64,000 nt of DNA from Rapana venosa (GCA_028751875.1 CM054140.1:49360671-49424670), one strand, 5' to 3'; counted from the first letter of the stretch, positions 1 through 10,880 are shown. The notes: a model not told the origin generated them from the sequence alone. Numbers and translations: made by a program.

Positions 1-1337
1 CTTGAACTATCAAAAATATAAACTTTATTACTGAGTGACATAAACTACCAAAAGTATAAGCTTTGCACTGAGTGACTTAAACTACCCCAAAATATAAGGT
101 TTGTTATTAAGTGATAAACTACCCCAAAATAATATAAGCTTTGTTATTAAGTGACTTAAACTACCAAACAATATAAGCTTTGGTATTAAATGACTCAAAC
201 TACCTCAAAATATAAGCTTTTTTACTGAGTAACTTAAACTACCCCAAAATATATGCTTTGTTACTGAGTGACTCAAACTACCCCAAAATATAAGCTTTGA
301 TACTGAGTGACTTAAACTACCCCAAAAATAAATTATAAGCTTTGGTATTAAGTGACTCAAACTACCCCAAAATATAAGCTTTTTTACTGAATGACTTAAA
401 AAAAAAAGTATGTTCTTTCGAGCCAGAAGGCCCATAGAGCCGGAGCTTATCCCGGTTTCTGTAGCGTTAAGCGAACTGATGGTTTTTCACCACCCCTGTG
501 ACAGGACGCTAGTCTGTCGCCAGATACTTCCCCAGCAGAGCTGGTACCCACTTGTACACCTGGGTGGAGTGAGGAAAATAGGAGTAAAGTGTCTTTCCCA
601 AGGACACAACACCGAGAGCAGGGATCGAACCCGCGACCTCTGGATCACGAGTTGACCGCCTAAACCACTCGACCACGGGAATGACTTAAACTACCCCAAA
701 ATATACGCTTTGTTACTGATTGACTTAAACTACCCCAAAATATAATAAGCTTTGTTATTAAGTGAATTAAACTACTCAAAAATGTAACTTTGCACTGAGT
801 GACTTAAACTATCAAAAATATAATAAGCTTTGTTATTAAGTGACTTAAACTATCAAAAAATATAAGTTTTGTATTGAGTGACTTAAACTACCCCAAAAAT
901 AATAGCTTTGTTACTGAGTGACTTGAACTATCAAAAATATAAACTTTATTACTGAGTGACATAAACTACCCCAAAATATAAACTTTATTACTGAGTGACA
1001 TAAACTACCAAAAGTATAAGATTTGCACTGAGTGACTTAAACTACCCCAAAATATAAGCTGTGTTATTAAGTGTCAAACTACCCAAAAATAATATAAGCT
1101 TTGTTATTAAGTGACTTAAACTACCCGAAAATAATATAAGCTTTGTTATTAAGTGACTTAAACTACCCAAAAATAATATAAGCTTTGTTATTAAGTGACT
1201 TAAACTACCCCAAAATATAAACTTTATTACTGAGTGACTTAAACTACCCAAAAATATAAGCTTTGCTATTAAGTGATTTAAACTATCAAAAATATAAGCT
1301 TTGTATTGAGTAACTTAAACTACCCCAAAATACAAAA
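1..1337. repeat. AT-rich minisatellite, unit about 39 bp
   Basis: Tandem array whose unit contains 'gtgacttaaactacc', an A-rich run, 'tataagctttgt' and 'attaagtgac' or 'actgagtgac'. Units are about 36-45 bp because of small indels, mostly in the A-rich run and in duplicated 'ata' steps. The array runs in from the left edge, so its true length is unknown. It is split by a SINE at 411-684 and resumes in the same phase afterwards. Short open frames across it on the minus strand are periodic translations of the unit and not genes. Confidence 0.93.
411..684 (-). mobile_element. SINE family A (tRNA-headed), inserted in the minisatellite
   Basis: On the minus strand the element starts with a tRNA-like head: an A-box-like 'tggtcgagtggtttaggcgg' followed by a B-box-like 'gcgggttcgatccc'. 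Next comes a 'gtgtccttgggaaagacac' segment, a motif I associate with the conserved central part of several metazoan SINEs, then 'acaagtgggtaccagc'. The same 'aagtgggtacc' type of motif occurs in family B here. Minisatellite resumes directly on both sides, so this is an insertion into the array. It is the only copy in the window. Assignment to a named SINE family is not attempted. Confidence 0.8.
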
Positions 1338-1629
1338 GTTCTTCTTTTGCTTCTAGAATAGTCTTGCATGCAACACATGAAGTTTGAAATGTTTAATACT
1401 CCTATATAACGACACTTAGTCTCTCTGCGGTTTTAGGGCTGATCGGGTTAATGTTTTATTTGTTTGTTTGTTTGTTTTTCTTTCTTTCTGGGTGAGCCTT
1501 TTGTTTGGTATGTTTTCCCTATGTTTGCTTGCTTCTTTATTCCTGTTTTCTTAGTTCTCCTTTTCACTCAACTGTCTCCATCGCTGCTATCGTGGGTGGG
1601 AGCTCTAGGCAATGCCCTAGGATTTATCC

Positions 1630-1664
<35 letters not shown>

Positions 1665-1828
1665 CTCTGGGCTGTAATGAATGAAGTTCTCAGTATATGA
1701 CATCATGTGTTTTGTGTCCAGCACCCCTCCCACTGTTCCCTTGTGAATGGGCATCTTGCTTATCACCATAAACCTTTGTCATCGTCATTGTCTCTCTGTG
1801 TGCTGAGTTATAGAATCCCCTGTATAAA
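1338..1828. other. No gene seen; short simple repeats
   Basis: Single-copy-looking AT-rich sequence with a (TTTG)n tract near 1458-1478 and a (CT)n tract at about 1631-1663. The open frame through the CT tract codes only for Leu-Ser repeats. I see no conserved motif. Confidence 0.6.
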
Positions 1829-2126
1829 AGGTAAAGTAAGGTAAAGGTGTCCCATCACCTATAATGTAGAGGAGTGAGGCGTCAGAGACCTCACTTCTCC
1901 AGGGGCCAGCATATTGAGGGCGGCGCCCATATCCTCTCCATTGCTGCTTTACCTTCCCTAACCCTAAAGAGGGCAGGTACCCATTTACAGCTGGGTGAAC
2001 TTGGGGGTACTGTACTGAAGCCAAGGCCCGCAAACGGTCACCCATGCAAGTGGTAACTACGCTCGATGCTGCTTAACCTTAGCTGGGGGAAAGCGAGTGC
2101 TCTGACCACTGAGCTATCCCGTCCAC
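1829..2126 (-). mobile_element. SINE family B, full-length (tRNA A box plus 5S-like head)
   Basis: Read on the minus strand: 'gggatagctcagtggtcaga' (tRNA A-box type), then about 25 nt, then 'gttaagcagcatcgagcg', 'gttaccacttgcatgggtg' and 'accg', which track 5S rRNA from its internal A box to C box. The body carries the 'acagctgggtgaac'/'gtacccattta' core (plus-strand reading) and the tail ends in repeated 'ctttacct'. This copy differs from the others at 'cttgcatggg' where most have 'cttggatggg'. No clear target-site duplication was seen. Confidence 0.88.
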
Positions 2127-2472
2127 TGTATAGATAGTTACACTGTTCACATTGCTGAACATTAGCATAAAGATAACAACTATCCTATCCACCAGTCGTC
2201 ATACTAAATAACGTTTTCCTTCAAATTTAAGCACAAAGGAAGCTTTCAGCTCCTTGTCACGTCGCAACACTAGTATACGGCTGCTTGTTTTCTGTCGTTC
2301 ACAGCTATGTGTGTATTCTGATCGGCTCCGTAGAACTGTTTTAAAAAACCTACCCTAACTAATCTTCTGGCCTTTTGTCCCAGGAGACGATTGTTTACAA
2401 CCAGCACTTTCGCTCTCACGTCACCAGAGTAGATTTACCAGATGTCTCTCTATCTATCCATCTATCTATCTA

Positions 2473-2506
<34 letters not shown>

Positions 2507-2644
2507 AGTGTGTCTGGAACCAACCAGAGCTGACCCGCTACTTTGACCTTACGGGTAGGGGGTTAGGGGTGGGGGTGGAGGTGGGGGTGGGTGGGGGGAG
2601 AAGATTAGCTGACACTGCAGATATGCATACATGCATGCATGCAT
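2127..2644. other. No gene seen; TATC/TGTC microsatellite
   Basis: Mostly unique sequence. A (TATC)n/(TGTC)n tract spans about 2443-2508, and a G-rich GGGGTG tract spans 2560-2600. No coding or RNA signal was recognised. Confidence 0.6.
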
Positions 2645-2674
2645 ACACAGAGAGAGACAGAGAGAGAGAGAGAG

Positions 2675-2732
<58 letters not shown>

Positions 2733-3139
2733 GGAGGAGAGAGAGAGAGACAGAGAGAGGGAGAGAGAGAGAGGGAGGGAGTTCAGACTTGTGCTGTACA
2801 TCGGCTTTCGGCCACAATACACAAAAATGGTGGTATACAGAATGCAGTGGGTATACGACAGTCATGTATCCCTTCAAACGTTATCAAGAACATGATGATG
2901 ATGAGGAGGAGGAGGAGGAGGAGGAGGAGGAGAGAGGAGGAGGAGGAGGAAGAGGAGGAGGAGGACGACGACGACGACGATGACTGAGAAGAAGAAGAAG
3001 ACGAAGACGAAGACAAAGAAGAAGAAGAAGAAGAAGAAGAAGAAGAAGAAGAAGAAGAAGAAGAAGAAGAAGAAGAAGAAGAGGAAAAGAAGAAGACAAA
3101 GAAGAAAATGAACACCACGACGACGACGACGACGACGAC

Positions 3140-3170
<31 letters not shown>

Positions 3171-3310
3171 GTGACGACGACCTATGATGACGGCGACGAT
3201 GAAGACAACGACGAAGATGATGACGACGACTAATACGATCATGACTGCAACGATGATGATAACGATAATAACGACGATGATGGTATGACGACAAACGATG
3301 ACGATAATTA
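2645..3310. repeat. Compound GA / GAG / GAA / GAC-GAT microsatellite block
   Basis: (GA)n at about 2648-2790, a short unique island at 2780-2890, then (GAG)n, (GAC)n, (GAA)n (2985-3095) and (GAC)n/(GAT)n (3118-3300). The strand is continuously purine-rich or alternates in trinucleotides, so all six frames are open as poly-Glu, poly-Asp, poly-Ser or poly-Phe. None is a gene. Long purine runs of this type can form triplexes. Confidence 0.93.
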
Positions 3311-3488
3311 CAATCAACTTTATCCTTATTCTTCCTGTTGATCTTTGTGTATCTCCCCAAGAAGCCATAGGAGTCATTGTGTGTTGGGGAACACAGAGCT
3401 ATTCATCAGATTCCTCTGTCACTGTCCTTTGTGTGCCGTAGTCTGTCTGACCTTTGTATTGTCATCCCAGAGACACAGAGAGAGAGAG

Positions 3489-3710
3489 AGACTATAAACC
3501 GAGGCCCCGTGTGCGAACGCTCGCAGAACATCTTGCGCACTCGTTAAATCCTGTTCCGCTTTTCGAAAGAGTAGGCCATTGTGTTCCGGTGGGAACAGAT
3601 GGCAAATTTTACAAAACCGCATACACACGGGGACTGGATGTAAAAAAAAAGCACACGAGTGCTTATTCCATTATCCTCGATATAAAAGAATAAATATAAA
3701 AGAATAAATA
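3489..3710 (+). mobile_element. SINE family C, 5'-truncated
   Basis: Begins inside the core at 'gactataaaccgaggcc', immediately after a short (GA)n, and runs through 'gtgcgaacg', 'ttccgcttttcg', 'gtaggccattgtg', 'ggggactggatgtaaaaa' and 'gtgcttattccattatcctc' to an (AAATA)n tail. The tRNA-like head is missing. The 5' truncation at a GA tract fits incomplete reverse transcription or insertion into the microsatellite. Confidence 0.85.
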
Positions 3711-3726
3711 AATAAATAAAAAATAA

Positions 3727-4345
3727 GTGAGAGAGACAGACAGACAGACAGACACATAGAGTCCGTCCGTCTATCTGTCTGTATCTGTCTGTGCATATAG
3801 CAACTAATTGAATTGAACTGAATAAATTTTATTTTAAGAGGGTTATGGCATAAGCAAATTTGCTTTATTCACAACCAGCCCTCAGGGCAAAAACACACAC
3901 AAAAAGAACAACAAGAGAAAGAAAAAGAGACAGACAGACAGACACATAGAGTTCGTCTGTCTATCTGTATTTTCCTGTGCATATAGCAACTAATTGATTG
4001 AACTGAATAAATTTTATCTTAAGAGGGTTATGGCATAAGCAAACATGCTTTATTCACAACCAGCCCTCGGGGCAAAAACACACAAAAAAAACAACAAGAG
4101 AAAGAGAGAGAGAAAGAGACAGACAGACAGACACATAGAGTCAGCATAAGCCAAAAAAAACGAAACAAAAAATAAGAAAAAGCAGGAGAGTTCATCATAG
4201 CGACGAAAGGTCTGTATCTGTCTGTCAGTGCATAAGCCAAAAAACCCCAAAAAGAAACGACCCCCCACCCCCTTCCAAAAAAAAACAGCAGGAGGGTTCA
4301 TCATAGTGACGAAAGGTCTGTCTGTCTGTCTGTCTGTCTTGTTAC
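3727..4345 (+). repeat. Tandem duplications of about 195 bp and 90 bp with GACA/TCTG tracts
   Basis: A segment containing 'gcatatagcaactaattga', 'aataaattttat', 'agagggttatggcataagca' and 'ttcacaaccagccctc' occurs twice (about 3790-3890 and 3975-4080). Each copy is followed by A-rich sequence and (GACA)n 'cacatagagt'. Downstream, 'gcataagccaaaaa' plus 'ggttcatcatag' and 'gacgaaaggtctgt' repeats at about 4143-4215 and 4230-4325. The origin of the unit is unknown; the 'ttcacaaccagccctc' body may be a degraded interspersed element. Confidence 0.75.
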
Positions 4346-4759
4346 CATCGCTGAGCTCCTGTACAAAACCAAAAAAAAGAAGTAAAGGACAAGGAATAGA
4401 AGACAAGGGTAGAGTAGTGAGAGGGCAGGCAGGTAGGCAGGCAAGGCAGGTAGGCAGGCAGGCACTTTTATGACCACTTTTCACGAGGTTGCATATCCAC
4501 GCCTGTTTAACTTTAAGCCTATTGCCTGTCGCCTAAGAGTATTTGTCGACGGGGGCTGATTGGCATCTAAACCGGCTGTTCCACTCCGGCTTTTCCCCCT
4601 TTCTTTTTCCCTCTTAAACTTTTTACTTTCTTTTTTCTGCTATCCGAAACAACGCTTGCTCTGCTACTATGGAATAATATATAATACTATATATATGTAG
4701 GTGCGTGCAGTCAGTCAGTCAGTCAGTCAGTTGTCCCGCCATAAACTTCGGCTGATAAT
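4346..4759. other. No gene seen; GGCA and CAGT tracts
   Basis: Contains a (GGCA)n-like tract at 4425-4462 and (CAGT)n at about 4709-4732. The remainder is unique-looking without a recognisable signal. Confidence 0.55.
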
Positions 4760-5128
4760 AGGACGGGAGGACAGAGATAGCCTAGTGGTTAGAACATTGT
4801 GCTCGCAATTTGACGACCCCGGGTTCGAATCCCGTTCAAGGCGATTTTTTTTCTCTCCCTGGAGTTAACATCAGTGCAGAAGACTCCACTCTCCCCAAAA
4901 GTCCTTCGGATGAGACTATAAACCGAGGTCCTGTGTGCGAACTACAGCAGAACATCTTGCGCACACGTTAAATCCTGTCCCGCTTTTCGGAAGAGTAGGT
5001 CATTGTGTGTCGGTGGGAATGGGTGACAAAATTTACAAAAATGCATACACACGGGCACTGGATGTAAAAAAGTCACATGAGTGCTTATTCCATCATTCTC
5101 GATATAAAATAATGAAATAAATAAAAAT
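4760..5128 (+). mobile_element. SINE family C, full-length
   Basis: Complete copy of about 365 bp. The tRNA-like head has an A box in 'gatagcctagtggttagaac' and a B box in 'gggttcgaatcccg'. Next come 'ggagttaacatcagtgcag', the shared core 'cttcggatgagactataaac', the body 'cgcttttcggaagagtagg', and the tail 'actggatgtaaaa' ... 'attccatcattctcgatat' with an (AAATA)n end. A head with canonical Pol III box spacing makes it a plausible transcription unit. Copies of the same family recur about 19 times in the window. Confidence 0.9.
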
Positions 5129-5204
5129 TTCAAAAAGTTAAATGATAATAATATGAGAGATGTTGCAAGAGTTTCGTGAGACTGTTTTTAGATCGCTTAG
5201 AGAG

Positions 5205-5590
5205 GTTTTCTTCTTTCCTTTTCATCGAACGATCAGACAGCAACTATTGTTGTCTGTTATATGCGCGAAAATGCGTCACGCTGCCGTTAAGCGCCTGACA
5301 AGTCAGGCCCAGCGTATCCTACTTCGGCATAAGAGAGAATCGTTATTTTAAAAATATTTTTAATGGAAGAAAAAGGCAGGAGTATGGACCAAGAAGGCTG
5401 AAGAAATAGACAAGAAGGGGGGTGACAGGAAGAAAAAGGAACAAGGCATATATAAACGAAGAGAGTGATAAGAAAAGAGGAAATTTCTAGCACAGAATTT
5501 CCAGTCTGTCTGTATGTTTTGTTTTAAAGTCTTTTCACAACTGGTGTATATTATGAAGACTAGAATTTGCAGAATGTGGGGATACTATTT
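5205..5590 (+). repeat. Interspersed repeat E, copy 1
   Basis: Defined by similarity to 13660-13950 (minus) and 20862-21185 (plus). Shared landmarks in order: 'cagacagcaactatt', 'gcctgacaagtcaggcccag', 'cggcat', a 'ggaagaaaaaggcaggagt' purine-rich stretch, 'gacaagaaggggggtgacag', and 'gaggaaatttctagcacag'. The 'ctgacaagtcag' motif is a 12-bp perfect palindrome. No tRNA-like promoter and no coding frame were seen. It could be a non-autonomous transposon or part of a LINE UTR; class unknown. Confidence 0.75.
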
Positions 5591-5913
5591 ATACTGATAG
5601 CCCCCCACCCCCCATCCCCCTCCCCCTACAGGGAGTGGTTTGAAACGAGTGCCAGCGTGAGTTCTTATTATTTCACCTTTGTCTATATGGATATTGAAGT
5701 TAGCTGTGTCATTGGGGGTTTTTTGTAGTGAAGATTTATTTTGTGATTATTTGGTGGGAGGGGGTGGGGGCCGGGGGTGGATGGGGGGAGGGGAGTAATG
5801 GGGGGGGGGGGTTGGTTGAGGGCATAGTGTCAAGAAGCCGTCAGGTTATAAAATCCATTTACCTTTAATAAAAAAATTTGTGCATTTGCATTCGTATTCT
5901 CTTCTCAGGTTTC
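5591..5913. other. No gene seen; C- and G-homopolymer-rich DNA
   Basis: Contains C-runs near 5600-5628 and G-runs at 5757-5812. Nothing else is recognisable. The G-runs could support G-quadruplexes. Confidence 0.55.
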
Positions 5914-5914
5914 T

Positions 5915-5986
<72 letters not shown>

Positions 5987-5991
5987 CTCTG

Positions 5992-6062
<71 letters not shown>
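5914..6062 (+). repeat. (CT)n microsatellite of about 150 bp
   Basis: Nearly pure CT repeat with a few TCC and TGTC interruptions. Open frames on both strands are Leu-Ser or Arg-Glu repeats. Confidence 0.97.
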
Positions 6063-6065
<3 letters not shown>

Positions 6066-6242
6066 TTTACCATTTGTTCTGCCTTTTCCTCCCACTCATT
6101 CACACGTTGATGTGTACGTGTGTGCTTTAGTGCTTGCACTTATCCAAGCTCAATGCTTCTTTTTTCTTCTTCTTCGAGAAAGCGACACTGAGAAGTAGAG
6201 ACAAACTAAGAACCATAGCCGAACACTCAGAAAAGCACATTC

Positions 6243-6244
<2 letters not shown>

Positions 6245-6314
<70 letters not shown>

Positions 6315-6366
6315 GAGACAGACAGACAGACAGACAGACAGAAGAACACACACACACACACACACT
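6245..6366 (+). repeat. (GA)n-(GACA)n-(CA)n compound microsatellite
   Basis: A GA tract of about 65 bp passes into (CAGA)n and then (CA)n, and abuts the 5' end of a family C SINE at 6368. Microsatellite directly against a SINE end recurs throughout the window. Confidence 0.95.
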
Positions 6367-6367
6367 C

Positions 6368-6527
6368 TGGGGAACGGGATAGCCAGGACGGTTAGAGTAT
6401 TGCGCGCATTGCGTTAGATCTGCTGACCCGGGTTCGAATCCCGTTCAAGGGAATATTTTCTCCTGGAGTTAACATTAGTACAGACTCCACTCCCCCGAAA
6501 AGTCCTTCGGATGAGACTATAAACCCT
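6368..6527 (+). mobile_element. SINE family C, head and core only (3'-truncated)
   Basis: Carries the tRNA-like head ('gacccgggttcgaatcccg' B box), 'ggagttaacattagt' and the core 'ccttcggatgagactataaa', then stops abruptly. The A-box region is altered ('gatagccaggacggttagag'). The usual downstream body is replaced by a second tRNA-like segment in the opposite orientation at 6533-6598. Confidence 0.85.
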
Positions 6528-6532
6528 TATAC

Positions 6533-6598
6533 AGGTGTCTTGATCCCTGACCCTTACATTTTAGGTACAGTCCCCTAACAACTAGGCTATACCCCCCA
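6533..6598 (-). mobile_element. Inverted tRNA-like SINE head (family uncertain)
   Basis: Reading the minus strand gives an A-box-like 'tatagcctagttgttaggg' and, at about the usual distance, 'gatcaagac', which fits the B-box consensus GWTCRANNC. It lies exactly where the family C body should continue, so the locus is a head-to-head fusion of two SINE fragments. It is too degenerate to call a tRNA gene. Confidence 0.5.
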
Positions 6599-6600
6599 AA

Positions 6601-6612
6601 CACACGCGCGCG

Positions 6613-6662
<50 letters not shown>
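6601..6662. repeat. (CG)n/(CA)n alternating tract
   Basis: About 20 bp of alternating CG followed by about 40 bp of alternating CA. Alternating purine-pyrimidine DNA of this length, especially CG, is a classical Z-DNA candidate. Confidence 0.9.
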
Positions 6663-6664
<2 letters not shown>

Positions 6665-6814
6665 ACCCGGCAAAAGAATCGATGTTCATAGAGTTTATAG
6701 CTCTGCACATTTTGGTACAGAAATATGTGCTTAATCGACTGGCAGAATGTAAGGTCGAATTCAGCTAGATTCAGATGAGTGCATTTGTAATCAAGATACA
6801 AACATCAGTTTAAA

Positions 6815-7190
6815 ACAAAACGGTCCAGAAGAATTGTTCCAAGTCCATAGTGGAAAGAAACCATTGACGATACAATCGATTTTGTTTTTACTTCTGACTT
6901 CAGTGAAAAAACGCAAACTAAAGTGGTATGGGCACGTCACAGGAACATGTGGACTGGCCAAGACTGTCCTACAGGGAACAGTACAAGGAGGGAGACGAAG
7001 AAGAGGCAGACAGAGGAAACGATGGGAAGACAACATCAGAGAGTGGACTGGCCTTGAGAGGAACGATTTGCTACGGAAAGCAGAGGACCACGGGGAGTGG
7101 AGGAAGCTGGTTGAAAAATCTTCAGTGGTGCCCCCACGGTCCACAGGACTACGGGATAGGTGAGAGAATGAACTTAAATGTGAATTGATT
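6815..7190 (+). pseudogene. LINE fragment: C-terminus of a non-LTR retrotransposon ORF
   Basis: The frame 6834-7163 encodes about 109 residues including 'KRKLKWYGHVTGT', 'GGRRRRGRQRKRWEDNIREW' and 'TGLERNDLLRKAEDHGEWR', then stops. This is the typical basic C-terminal tail that follows the reverse transcriptase in many non-LTR retrotransposons (K-L-x-W-x-G-H-V, G-R-P-R-K-R-W, D-N-I-x-E-W-T-G). The catalytic RT motifs are absent, so it is a 5'-truncated dead copy. The reading frame is intact up to its natural stop, suggesting moderate age. Clade is not assignable from this part. Confidence 0.85.
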
Positions 7191-7706
7191 CATCAGAAAT
7201 AGTATGCACGTTTGGATTGATTTAGCTTATTGATGATAAAACGTGATCATGTCGTAAGTGGTAGCGTTAAATTTATATAAATGATTTCAGTTAAGAGAGT
7301 CATTGTTTAAAAAAAACAAATTGATTCCTTAAAAAGCACAGCTAATTTGATTTGAAATTTATATGATTAAATAATCCTCTCTCTCTCATTCTCTATCTCT
7401 CCTCTCTCCATCCTGAAAATGTGAGAACTGTAGTGGGTATGAGATGTTTACGGGTTTAAGTTAACCAGTGATTGTAGAATATAGATAAGGTGCTGTTATA
7501 ATTATCAGATATTTTCCAATTTTCCTTTCTTTTTTGTATTGTGGCCTAAGCCCGACGTGCAAGTAAACCATTTCAGAGTTCAGAGTTCTCTCTTTCCTCC
7601 TCCTCCTCCTCCTCCTCCTCATGTCCCTTCTCTCCCCCTTCTCTCCTCACCCTCTCTAAAGCACAGCTAACCCTGACACTCAGGCTAATGTAGTTCTTTA
7701 GCTGGT
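7191..7706. other. No gene seen; AT-rich flank with CTC tracts
   Basis: Probably begins with the 3' untranslated part of the preceding LINE fragment. Contains short CT and (CTC)n tracts at 7378-7400 and 7595-7640. No other signal. Confidence 0.5.
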
Positions 7707-8290
<584 letters not shown>

Positions 8291-8374
8291 TATATTGCAT
8301 TACAAAGTGTCCCAGCACCGCTTTCACAGATTGTTAGCTTTCGTCTTAAGTAACGTCTGGCAATGCCAAGTGTA

Positions 8375-8377
<3 letters not shown>

Positions 8378-8433
<56 letters not shown>

Positions 8434-8500
8434 GCTCTCTCTCTCTCACTCTCTCTCTCGCTCTCTCTCTCGCTCTCTCTCTCGCTCTCTCGCTCTCCCC
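8378..8500 (+). repeat. (CT)n with CTCG interruptions
   Basis: Nearly pure CT dinucleotide tract interrupted at semi-regular intervals by CTCG. No coding meaning. Confidence 0.95.
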
Positions 8501-8599
8501 CAAACCTTACCTCACCTTAGCTCTGTTGCCATTCTTCTCAACAGTCTTACCTTTTTTCCCCTTTTTTTTCAAATTGACCTGTTAGCTTGGGTGTCAGGT

Positions 8600-8935
8600 A
8601 CCCACCGCTTAGTGTTGGTGGTGGTTGTGGTGGTGGTTAGGGAGTTATGATGGTGGTGTTGGTGGTGGGATGGGTAGGTCATGGTGGTGGTGGTGGTGTA
8701 TGGGTGGTAGTGGTGGTAGTGGGTAGGTCATGGGGATGGTGGTGATTCACGGTGGTAGTGATGGTCATGGTGGTAGTAGTGGTGGTGGTGGATGGGTAGG
8801 GTCATGGTGGTGGTGGTGGTGATGATGGTGGGGGTGGGGGTGGATGGGTGGGTCATGGTAGCGGTGGTGGTGGTGGTGGTGGTGGAGATGGTGGCAGTGA
8901 AATGGAAGGAAGTGGAGGGGGGGGGGGCGGGGTTG
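8600..8935. repeat. GGT/GAT-rich minisatellite-like tract
   Basis: Irregular (GGT)n with repeated 'gggtaggtcatgg' and 'tggatgggt' segments every 50-60 bp, ending in a G-run at 8918-8931. The strand is strongly G-rich. The His/Pro-rich frame on the other strand is a by-product. Confidence 0.85.
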
Positions 8936-8989
8936 TGAGAAGGTTAGGACACACTTACTTTGCAATGTTGGCTAAGAACTTACTATACA

Positions 8990-9830
8990 CTGAATGCCAG
9001 TGGTTGTGAAAGAAGGGTATAGGTGTCCTAGAGAGAAAGGAGACAAAGTGACTAGTTTTCCTACAACGGACAGTGTAATGGACAAAGTGATCGATTTTCT
9101 TGTGAAGGACAAAGGGTCCATTTTTCCTGAAAAGGACCAAGGGTCCATTTTTCCTATAATGGACAAAGTGAGCATCTTTCCTATAATGGACAAAGTGAGC
9201 ATCTTTCCTATAATGGACAAAGTGAGCATCTTTCCTATAATGGACAAAGTGAGCATCTTTCCTATAATGGACAAAGTGAGCATCTTTCCTATAATGGACA
9301 AAGTGAGCATCTTTCCTATAATGGACAAAGTGAGCATCTTTCCTATAATGGACAAAGTGACCAGTTTTCCTGTAAAAGATAAAGTGTTCATTTTTCCTTT
9401 AATGGACAAAGTGTTCATTTTTCCTGTAATGGACAAAGTGACCAGTTTTCCTAAAATGGACAAAGTGTCAAGTTTTCCTGTAATTGACGAAATGTCAAGT
9501 TTTCCTGTAATGGACAAAGTGTCAATGTTCCCTGTAATGGACAAAGTGATAACTTTTTCTCCTATGGACAAAGTGTCCATTTTATCTATAATGGACAAAG
9601 TAACCAGGTTTTTTTCTGAAATGGACAAAGTAAGCACCTTTCCTGTCATGAACAAAGGTACCAGTTTTCCTGTAACGGAAAAAGTAACCATTTGTCCTGT
9701 AATGAACAAAAGTGACAAGTTTTCTTGTAATGAACAAAGTGTTCATATTTCCTGCAATGGACAAAGTGGTTTTTTTTCTTGTAATGGACAAAGTAACCAG
9801 TTTTCATGTAATGGACAAGATAACTATGAT
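8990..9830 (+). repeat. 27-bp minisatellite, open in frame on both strands
   Basis: About 28 units of 27 bp built on 'cctataatggacaaagtg' plus 'agcatcttt'. The central block (about 9155-9370) has eight nearly identical units, and flanking units diverge (vccagttttcctgta-type variants). Because 27 is divisible by 3 and the unit lacks stops in one frame per strand, there is a 292-codon frame on plus (8994-9872, nine-residue period 'FPIMDKVSI') and a 248-codon frame on minus (8972-9718, period 'LTLSIIGKM'). No start context, splice evidence or homologue is recognised, so I treat it as a repeat. Confidence 0.92.
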
Positions 9831-9835
9831 ACAGC

Positions 9836-9975
9836 ACAATCCAACCCAATACAAGACAGTCCAGTACAATAATAAATCAATGCAAATCAATACAGCTCAA
9901 AACAACACTACAACCAAATACAATCTCATACAATACAATACAATGCAATACAATACAATTCAATGCAATACTGGT
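9836..9975 (+). repeat. (CAATA)n-type degenerate pentamer tract
   Basis: Imperfect repeats of 'caataca' and 'acaataca' directly after the 27-bp array. The complementary (TATTG)n appears at 13183-13270, so this pentamer recurs in the genome. Confidence 0.85.
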
Positions 9976-10038
9976 TGAGGCCAGTTGCGCATGGCAACAA
10001 TTACCTGCTAGGTTAAGGACAATTAACAGGTCTGTGCT

Positions 10039-10039
10039 T

Positions 10040-10107
<68 letters not shown>

Positions 10108-10130
10108 CGAGAGAGAGAGAGAGAAAAATA

Positions 10131-10216
<86 letters not shown>

Positions 10217-10410
10217 TAGATTAGATTAGATTAGATTAGACTAGACTAGACTAGACTAGACTAGACTAGACTAGACTAGACAGACAGAGAGAGAGAGATA
10301 CATACATACATACATACATAGCTAGCTAGCTAGCTAGATAGATACATAGATAGATACATAGATACATAGATAGATACATAGATAGATACATAGATAGATA
10401 CATATATATT
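10039..10410 (+). repeat. Compound microsatellite: GT, GA, GATA, GATTA, CTAGA, CATA
   Basis: In order: (GT)n 10041-10103, (GA)n, (GATA)n from about 10132 to 10214, (GATTA)n 10214-10238, (CTAGA)n 10239-10280, (CATA)n 10300-10320, (GCTA)n, then (GATA/CATA)n to 10405. The stepwise changes by single substitutions look like serial mutation and expansion of neighbouring motifs. Confidence 0.96.
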
Positions 10411-10738
10411 TCTGCGTGTGCTTGTGTGCGAGCATGCTTGCGCGTGTATGTGTCAGGGAGTATAGTTTAAGGGTTGGATTGGAAACTGTGGGGTTAAACA
10501 TACACCACTGCATTAAGAAGGGACAGTGGACTGATGGACTGTGGAAGAGTACAAGAGTATCCTTGCTGGACAAAGTGTCCAGGGCGGTGTCTCTCTCGAG
10601 GTTTGACACTGGCAAGTGGACACTCGGACACAGTGGACACTCCTGTCCACTTCGGGACAAGGAGATTATGCCTACACCGTGCAGCGTTGACTAAGGCTGC
10701 ATAAGTATATAGATACATAGACTTACACGTTCATACAG
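10411..10738. other. No gene seen
   Basis: Unique-looking segment. It contains several 'gtggac'/'gtccac'-type short repeats around 10520-10660 ('agtggactgatgg', 'agtggacactc'), but no protein frame or structured RNA was recognised. Confidence 0.5.
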
Positions 10739-10838
10739 GCATACATACTCTCTCACACACATACACTCGCGCGCACGCGCATACACACGCATACAGGCAT
10801 ACATAATAATAATAATAATAATAATGATACTACTTCTT

Positions 10839-10880
<42 letters not shown>

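Noticed and set aside
2783..3377. Poly-Ser/poly-Phe/poly-Asp frames of 110-167 codons
   Set aside because: They span GAA, GAC and GAT trinucleotide repeats and all six frames are open.
5846..6382. Numerous Leu-Ser, Arg-Glu, Cys-Val and Thr-His frames across the window
   Set aside because: They are translations of CT/GA and CA/GT dinucleotide repeats.
9155..9370. CRISPR array because of regular repeats
   Set aside because: The 27-bp units are contiguous with no unique spacers, no cas genes are present, and the DNA is eukaryotic.
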